Assembly (NCBI GenBank): GCA_036013055.1
Contig: DASCQM010000020.1
Span: 124,001 to 188,000 of the forward strand
Source of the DNA: SHYR01 sp036013055
GTDB taxonomy: Bacteria > Chloroflexota > Dehalococcoidia > UBA2979
DNA: 64,000 nt
Direction of reading: 5' to 3'
Under the pieces are notes generated by a model. The model did no database searches and was not told the origin of the DNA. It saw only the letters and a list, made by a program, of their open reading frames with translations. Every line of letters starts with the position of its first letter. Within the stretch, counting starts at the first letter, position 1. Positions 58,726-64,000 of this stretch are shown one piece after another. Made by a program: the position numbers and the translations under genes.

Positions 58726-59556
58726 ATGGACGCCACGTTCTGGGAATACTTCAAGGGCCGCAGCCTCGCCGTGGTTGCCGGGGCACTCGTCGTGGGCATC
58801 GTCCTCGGTGGTGGCGTGGCCTACCTGCTGCGCACCTCCGACCTCAACGCCGTCGAGGAGACGCTGACGACGACCACTGCCGAGCTTGCAACAGCCGACG
58901 CAAACGTCGATCGACTCGCCGGTGAGCTGGCAGTCGCGACCACCGACGCCCGCGTGCAGGCCGGGGCGATCGAGGAGCTCGAAGGGCAACTGACGGCGCG
59001 CGAGGGCGAGCTGGAGGCTGCCGCCACCACGTACGCCGAACTGGAAGCGGCCTCGCTCCAGTCGGTCACCGAATACCAGTCACTAGCGACCCAGTTCGAG
59101 GATCTGAACGCGATCTTCGCGACGGTGCAGGAGGAGCTGGTCACGCTCACGATGCGCTGGTCGACCGTCGCCGAGATCGACTCGCTCCCACTCGCGACGA
59201 ACGCGCTCTACTTCGACGCTGGGAGTGAGGCGACGGTGCTGCGCGCGATCTGCACCGGCAGCATGGAGCCGACGATCACCTGCGACGACACGCTGATCGC
59301 CTTCCCGCCATCGATCCAGGATCTCGACGTCGGCGATGTGATCGTCTTCCGCGCGCCGATCCCCGGCTGCCTCGGCTTCAGCAACAGCGCCACGATCCTG
59401 CACCGCATCGTCGAGATCTCACGCAGCGACGTCGGCCAGATCTCGTTCCGCACCAAGGGCGACAGCACCGACACCGTGGACGCCTGTCTCGTGCCCGTCG
59501 GCCAGGTCGTCTTCAAGGTGCTGGCGATCATCTCCGACTCGCGCTTCACGAACTGA
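58726..59556 (+). CDS. S26 signal peptidase-like protein with coiled-coil stalk
   Basis: A 276-residue protein. One helix (12-35), a long coiled coil of Glu/Ala/Leu/Thr heptads (~40-145), then a peptidase domain: ICTGSMEPTITCDDTL with Ser179, VGDVIVFRAPIPG, ATILHRIVEIS with His226 and TKGDSTDTVDA with Asp246 or Asp249. The Ser/His pair and the short length mark the ER-type S26B group. The stalk is unusual for a signal peptidase and may set the distance from the membrane or bind another protein. It precedes the LLM oxidoreductase by 8 bp. Confidence 0.82.
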   Translation: MDATFWEYFKGRSLAVVAGALVVGIVLGGGVAYLLRTSDLNAVEETLTTTTAELATADANVDRLAGELAVATTDARVQAGAIEELEGQLTAREGELEAAATTYAELEAASLQSVTEYQSLATQFEDLNAIFATVQEELVTLTMRWSTVAEIDSLPLATNALYFDAGSEATVLRAICTGSMEPTITCDDTLIAFPPSIQDLDVGDVIVFRAPIPGCLGFSNSATILHRIVEISRSDVGQISFRTKGDSTDTVDACLVPVGQVVFKVLAIISDSRFTN

Positions 59557-59564
59557 CCACGACG

Positions 59565-60611
59565 ATGCCCGTACCCGCCTTCGGCCTCAATCGTTTCGAC
59601 TTCTCGTCGGTGAGCCACTTCGCCGCCGACGTGCGACGCGCCGAAGATCTCGGCTGGGACCACGCCTTCATCCCGGACTCGCAGCTTCGACGTGGTGACG
59701 TCTACGTGATGCTTGCCGCAGCCGCGCACGAAACCTCGCGCATCGGTCTCGGCACGCTGCTCGCCAACCCCGTGACCCGCCACCCGACCGTCACCGCCTC
59801 CGCGTTCGCCACCGTCGATGAGACCGCGCCCGGCCGCACGCTCTTCGCGCTCGGCATTGGCGACACGGCGGTGCGGCTGGCCGGACTGCGCCCGGCTCGG
59901 GTCGGCGAACTGGAGAGTACCACGCGCACGATCCGCAGCCTGCTCGCGGGCGACGCCGTCGATGTCGGCGCGCGCGAATCGGCCCGCCTGCCGCACCCGC
60001 GCAACGTGCCGGTCTGGCTCGCCGCCGGTGGCCCCCGAACGCTGCGTATGGCGGGTGCGGTCGCCGATGGCGTCTTCATTCGCGTCGGCACGAACACGCC
60101 GAATATCCGCGCGGCCGTCGGCGCGGTGCGCGCTGGCGCGATCGATGCCGGGCGCGACCCGGACGCAGTGAAGCTCGGCCTCGTGCTGCACACGGTGCTC
60201 GTCGACGACCCCGACCGCGCGCTGCTGATCGGCAAGTCGCTGGCGGCAGGCTACTACGAATACTCGTCGGCCCTCTTCGACGCGCCGGGACTGGGCTGGG
60301 ACGGGCCACCGGTCCACGAGCTACAGCAGCAGGTGCACCCCGATTTCCATCACGCTCCCGACCTGGAACAGTCCGGCAGGCTCGTCGACTTTCTGCCCAC
60401 GGAAGCGGCGGACGCCTTCTGCCTGCGCGGGGACGCAGCCGATGTCACGCGCGAGCTGATCGCAATCCTCGAACTCGGCTTCAACTTCGAAATCGTCGTG
60501 CCGCACCCGGTACCCAACCCGCCAGCACCCGATGCTCCCGGCGGCCCGCACTACATGGAGATCTTCGCTCGCGACGTGCTTCCGGCCGTCCGCAACGCCC
60601 TCGACGGCTAG
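59565..60611 (+). CDS. Luciferase-like (LLM class) flavin or F420-dependent oxidoreductase
   Basis: A 348-residue TIM-barrel protein of the bacterial luciferase superfamily. RRAEDLGWDHAFIPD, RIGLGTLLANPVTRHPTVTA and ALGIGDTAV match the methylene-tetrahydromethanopterin reductase-like group, and PVWLAAGGPRTLRMAGAVAD is the signature of F420/FMN binding. Expansions of this family are typical of SAR202-type Chloroflexota. The substrate is unknown. Confidence 0.9.
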   Translation: MPVPAFGLNRFDFSSVSHFAADVRRAEDLGWDHAFIPDSQLRRGDVYVMLAAAAHETSRIGLGTLLANPVTRHPTVTASAFATVDETAPGRTLFALGIGDTAVRLAGLRPARVGELESTTRTIRSLLAGDAVDVGARESARLPHPRNVPVWLAAGGPRTLRMAGAVADGVFIRVGTNTPNIRAAVGAVRAGAIDAGRDPDAVKLGLVLHTVLVDDPDRALLIGKSLAAGYYEYSSALFDAPGLGWDGPPVHELQQQVHPDFHHAPDLEQSGRLVDFLPTEAADAFCLRGDAADVTRELIAILELGFNFEIVVPHPVPNPPAPDAPGGPHYMEIFARDVLPAVRNALDG

Positions 60612-60827
60612 CCGCTTCGCGCGGATCTCGATCTGCGTCGGCGCGAGCCACGTGCGGCCACTACTCCGTTCAGAACGAAACGCTGCGGGCGGGAGACCGG
60701 CTGACCGCGGACAACTGTGGGATGGATGGAGGGCGTGCAACGCCGCTGTGACGGGGCGCTGGCCCCCGGCGACCGCTGCAAACAACGGTCGCAAAGTGAC
60801 GACTCAGGTGGGGACGAGGCGTGCCGC

Positions 60828-62243
60828 CTAGGCTGGCGTACCCGATGCCACCGACGTCGCGGCCGTACTCAGCGCCGCCGTCAGCGCGCGCACGTCGGCG
60901 AGTTCGTCCATGCTGACGATCATCTCGGCCGTCTGCGCGGTCGAGTCCGCGTCGAGCACGCGCGTGGCGCAGTCGCGGTACTTCGCCAGTAGCTCGTCCC
61001 AGTCGAGCGGGGCGGCGGGACCGCCACGCGGCTCCTCGAGCGTCTCGGTCAGCACGCGCCCATCGGTCGTGTGCACCTCGATGGTGTTGTACGCACCACC
61101 GAGCGCGTCGTCGTCGGTGCGCGGTGCCTCTTCGCCCTGTGCCGTGACGCGCGAGAGGAAGGCCTGCAGCTCCGGCCGCTGCACCGCCGCGTCATCGAAG
61201 TTGGCGAAGCGCAGCTCGCCGTCGAAGAGCGCGGCCGCGACGACGTACTCAAGGCTGAACTTCCCCTCGAGACCCGTCTGCGGGCGCGAGTGGATCAGCG
61301 GCCCAATGTTCCCCGTCGGACTGATCGCACCCTCCGGCACATGCACGACGACGCGCTCGACGAGTTCTGGTGTCAGTGAGTGGCGCTCGGCCAGCGTCAG
61401 CGCGGCGTCGGCCGGTCGATGCGAGACAAAGCAGCACGGGTACTTCTTCACGGCGATACCCGGGTCGAGCACCTCCCACGGATCACCGAAACCGTCGATC
61501 AGTTCCGCGTCGCCGTCGCTGTCGGGCGCGAACAGCCCGATGAACCCGAATGGGCCGTCGAGGATGTCGGTGCCGCCCGTGAAGCCCTCGCGGGCGAGTT
61601 GCGCGGCGACCACGCCGCCACGGGCGGCGTTCCCCGCCTGCAGCGGCTTCGTCATCGACCCAAAGTTCGCCTGCATGCCGCCGGACATCGAGGCCGCGAT
61701 GCCCAGCGCGTTTGCCGTCTCCTCGGCGGTCAGTCGCATCAGCCGCGCGGCGGCCGCGGCGGCACCGAGCGCCCCAACCGTCGTCGTCTGGTGGAACCCG
61801 CGCAGGTAGTGCGAACGACCGAGGGCGCGGCCGATCTTGCCCTCGACCTCGAAGCCCACGACGAAAGCGGTGACCACATCCGCGCCGCTCGCGCCCTCCG
61901 CCTCGCCGACGGCCAGCACGGCGGGCACGAGCGGAATCGAGGGGTGACCGTTCACCGATGACGTCACGTCGTCGTAGTCGAGCGCGTGGCCGGCGGTCCC
62001 GTTCGCGAGCGCGGCCGCGCCGAGTGGCGCTCGCATCGATGTCCCGATTACCGCCGCCTGCGCTTGCCCGCCGTCGGCCTCGACGATGCGCCGCGCCAGC
62101 CTCGCGGCAGGTTCGTCGACGCCCGCCAGTGCGACGCCGATCGTGTCGAGCAGCGCGCGACGCCCGAACTCGCGGGCCTCGGGCGCGATCGCCGCGCCCC
62201 CGGTCTCGCAGATGAATTTCACCACTCGTTCGGTCGCGTTCAT
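60828..62243 (-). CDS. MmgE/PrpD-family protein
   Basis: A 471-residue protein. NGTAGHALDYDDVTSSVNGH, FHQTTTVGALGAAAAAARLM and AVKKYPCCFVSHRPADAAL are family motifs, the first with the conserved HxxDxDD-like acid cluster. Relatives are 2-methylcitrate dehydratase and cis-aconitate decarboxylase. With no other methylcitrate genes here, the exact reaction is open. The ATG at 62243 has GGAGA upstream. It is divergent from the ferredoxin fusion. Confidence 0.92.
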   Translation of the reverse strand: MNATERVVKFICETGGAAIAPEAREFGRRALLDTIGVALAGVDEPAARLARRIVEADGGQAQAAVIGTSMRAPLGAAALANGTAGHALDYDDVTSSVNGHPSIPLVPAVLAVGEAEGASGADVVTAFVVGFEVEGKIGRALGRSHYLRGFHQTTTVGALGAAAAAARLMRLTAEETANALGIAASMSGGMQANFGSMTKPLQAGNAARGGVVAAQLAREGFTGGTDILDGPFGFIGLFAPDSDGDAELIDGFGDPWEVLDPGIAVKKYPCCFVSHRPADAALTLAERHSLTPELVERVVVHVPEGAISPTGNIGPLIHSRPQTGLEGKFSLEYVVAAALFDGELRFANFDDAAVQRPELQAFLSRVTAQGEEAPRTDDDALGGAYNTIEVHTTDGRVLTETLEEPRGGPAAPLDWDELLAKYRDCATRVLDADSTAQTAEMIVSMDELADVRALTAALSTAATSVASGTPA

Positions 62244-62408
62244 CGTCACTCTCCGCTTCCGCCCGCATGGTATCGCGCATCGTCCGGCCGCGACCGCAGT
62301 GTTCGCCCCCAATGGACGCTCAACCGGCGCGCCGCTACGATTGCCGCGGTTCATCGAGCGTCCCTTGGTGGATCAAACACGACCCGCGTGCAGAGCCTCG
62401 GGGATACC

Positions 62409-63548
62409 GTGACATTCGTCATCACGCAGCCATGCATCGATGAGCAGGATCAATCCTGCGTTGAAGTCTGCCCGGTGGACTGCATCCAGTTCGAAGAGGG
62501 CGTCGACCGGATGCTCTACGTCGACCCGGTCGAGTGCATCGACTGCGGTGCCTGCCAGCCGGCCTGCCCGGTGGACGCGATCTTCCCCGACATCGAGGTT
62601 CCGGACGACCGGACTCATTTCGTCGAGATCAATGCGCTCTGGTTCCAGGATCGCGCTGCTGCCCGCGCGCAGGCCGAGGGTGGTGCCGGTGCAGCACCAG
62701 CCGCTCCAGCAGCAGCACCCGCCGCTTCCAGCGATGCGCCCGCTGACGACGCTCCGGCAGACGATGCTCCAGCCGCAGAAGCCGAGACCGTCGCCGAACC
62801 AGTCCACCAGACGCAGGTCGAGGCGCTTGAGGGCGACCACGGCGGGATCGTCGTACCCAAGTACTCACAGCCCTCGCCGGTCGCGCTGATCGCGTCGGTC
62901 GTGCTCGCGGTGTCGTTCTTCGCAATCTGGATGGGCCCCGACCCCTACTTCGATGGCTTCCGTGGCCTGCGTGGCCCCTCGAAGCTCGGCATGGTCGCGA
63001 TCGTTCCGTTGCTGCTCTCGTTGCTCGTCCTGATCCGCAGCCAGACGCGCGACCTCGGTCGTTTCGCCGCCAGCCGCCCTCGCGCCACGGGCAAGTGGCG
63101 AGACGTGACCTCCGACTGGCGACGCAGTGAGGAGATGCGAAGGCACGAGCTGACCCGCGCTGTCCAGGAGATCGCACGCACACGCTTCGCCTACCCGAAC
63201 GACGACAACCCCGGCTTCCAGACACACGTCAACCTGCCGGAACCGAGGATGGCCGTGGAGTTCGGCGGGGCGGGCAAGGATCAGGCGTTCCCGGACATCC
63301 TCGTCGTCGAGTACCCCGGCAACTACCCGGTGATGGTCGCGCAGGTCGAGACCCGCGAGACGCTCACCCGCGAGCAAGCGGAGCGCGTCTGGAAGCGGCT
63401 TGAGATGAAGGAAGCTCCGCTCGACGTATACGTCCCGGCCGGGCTGGCCGCTCAGGCGAAGGACTACGCTCGTGCCGCGGGCATGAAGCACGTCCGGTTC
63501 CGCACCTGGACGCACAGCCCTAACGGAGTCTCCGTCCGCGAGGTCTAG
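62409..63548 (+). CDS. 7Fe ferredoxin fused to a two-helix membrane protein
   Basis: A 379-residue protein. Residues 1-75 are an FdxA-type ferredoxin: Cys9, 17 and 53 fit a [3Fe-4S] cluster and Cys21, 43, 46 and 49 a [4Fe-4S] cluster, with Cys25 as the extra Cys of Azotobacter-type FdI. An Ala/Pro/Asp linker (~85-150) leads to two helices (~155-175 and ~192-210). The C-terminal ~170 residues form an unknown cytoplasmic domain; AFPDILVVEYPGN and MVAQVETRETLT recall, weakly, the PD-(D/E)xK nuclease core. The GTG start follows GGGG. Confidence 0.83.
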   Translation: MTFVITQPCIDEQDQSCVEVCPVDCIQFEEGVDRMLYVDPVECIDCGACQPACPVDAIFPDIEVPDDRTHFVEINALWFQDRAAARAQAEGGAGAAPAAPAAAPAASSDAPADDAPADDAPAAEAETVAEPVHQTQVEALEGDHGGIVVPKYSQPSPVALIASVVLAVSFFAIWMGPDPYFDGFRGLRGPSKLGMVAIVPLLLSLLVLIRSQTRDLGRFAASRPRATGKWRDVTSDWRRSEEMRRHELTRAVQEIARTRFAYPNDDNPGFQTHVNLPEPRMAVEFGGAGKDQAFPDILVVEYPGNYPVMVAQVETRETLTREQAERVWKRLEMKEAPLDVYVPAGLAAQAKDYARAAGMKHVRFRTWTHSPNGVSVREV

Positions 63549-63585
63549 AACCTCACAGTCTTGCCTCCGAGGTACAGACCGACCG

Positions 63586-63954
63586 CTACGACGCGTTCGC
63601 CGCGTGCTCCTGAACGAGTTCCGCCAGCAGCGAGCGATGGCATTCCGTGTCCGGATGCGACCCGCAGAGCAGCGTGATGCCGTTCAGCGACGCGATTCGC
63701 GCGACCCACGCGATCAACACCGAACGCTCCGTCATCTCCTCGCGGTAGCGCCTCGCGAAGTCGTCCCATGGGACGCCGCCGTCGTTGTAGGCATCGAGTA
63801 GCTCATTGCTCGGCCCGAGTGCGCGCTCCCAGTCGTCGACGGCATCCTTCGGTACACCGCGCGGCCAGCGACGCATCACGAGCAACCGTCGGTAGGGGTC
63901 AGCAGGCGGGTCGTAGACCGACCCGAGCGCGATGTTCAGTTGTGCGGCAGTCAA
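63586..63954 (-). CDS. DUF488 family protein
   Basis: A 122-residue protein. LVMRRWPRGVPKDAVDDWER, LGPSNELLDAYNDG, WDDFARRYREEM and ITLLCGSHPDTECHRSLL are the hallmark segments of DUF488, including the conserved Arg and the Cys-His pair. The function of the family is not established. It converges on the ferredoxin fusion with a 37-bp gap. The start ATG 63954 is near the window edge, so a longer N-terminus cannot be excluded. Confidence 0.9.
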   Translation of the reverse strand: MTAAQLNIALGSVYDPPADPYRRLLVMRRWPRGVPKDAVDDWERALGPSNELLDAYNDGGVPWDDFARRYREEMTERSVLIAWVARIASLNGITLLCGSHPDTECHRSLLAELVQEHAANAS

Positions 63955-64000
63955 TCGCTCGACACCTGCCAGAGTGCGGCAACGTGGTCCAGCGCGCCCG

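Overview
The window is a high-GC chromosomal segment with dense gene packing, many 1-8 nt stop/start overlaps, frequent GTG and TTG starts, and strands that switch every one to ten genes. The gene content is four family III CoA-transferases, two crotonases, an acyl-CoA dehydrogenase, an MmgE/PrpD protein, a luciferase-like (LLM) oxidoreductase, the tail of an enolase-superfamily enzyme, a caa3-type oxidase, System I cytochrome c maturation and a SoxR-type sensor. This fits an aerobic, heterotrophic Chloroflexota such as a SAR202/Dehalococcoidia relative. That placement is inference from gene content; no rRNA or other phylogenetic marker here settles it. I see no CRISPR array, prophage or intact insertion sequence.

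Layout. 0-10 kb: edge of an enolase-superfamily gene, tRNA-Ala(GGC), a crotonase, a macrodomain protein, a Tat-type lipoprotein solute-binding protein, an AMACR-like CoA-transferase, rsmG with a YIP1-like membrane protein, an unusual GreA with an N-terminal extension, and an ABC-2 exporter pair. 10-24 kb: a respiratory block. Reading leftward, ccmG-E-F-H-(ccmI-like)-unknown-A-B-C-D is followed by ctaA and ctaB. Reading rightward from the same divergent region is coxBACD, with a clear promoter and a terminator, facing ctaG. Together they make haem O/A, cytochrome c and a cytochrome c-fused aa3 oxidase. 24-33 kb: nadE with its own promoter and operator-like repeat; a translationally coupled trio containing a degenerate ROK protein and a DegT-fold protein with Lys replaced by His; a DUF2520-type protein with an atypical dihydropteroate synthase; and a divergent soxR/MFS pair with a SoxR box in a 19-bp promoter spacer.

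33-38 kb: crotonase, two CoA-transferases and an MFS exporter. 38-41 kb: an apparent secretion module made of a small SipW-type secreted protein, an ER-type (Ser/His) signal peptidase fused to a large extracytoplasmic domain (frameshifted in this sequence), and an RTX-repeat protein with a related signal peptide. 41-46.5 kb: a LexA-controlled mutagenesis cassette (ImuB-like, small protein, DnaE2). 46.7-50 kb: a secreted von Willebrand A protein, tRNA-Ser(UGA), an integrase remnant, and a lipoprotein FKBP whose 5' end has been tandemly duplicated.

50-64 kb: acyl-CoA dehydrogenase and CoA-transferase (divergent), a glycine oxidase-like flavoprotein, TetR with a DHA2 exporter and a shared inverted repeat, an NTF2-like protein, a second MFS transporter behind a perfect 18-bp palindrome, a coiled-coil S26 peptidase, an LLM oxidoreductase, MmgE/PrpD, a membrane protein with an N-terminal 7Fe ferredoxin, and a DUF488 protein. 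The best candidates for undescribed biology are the SipW-like module, the 7Fe ferredoxin membrane fusion, the GreA fusion and the degenerate ROK/DegT operon.
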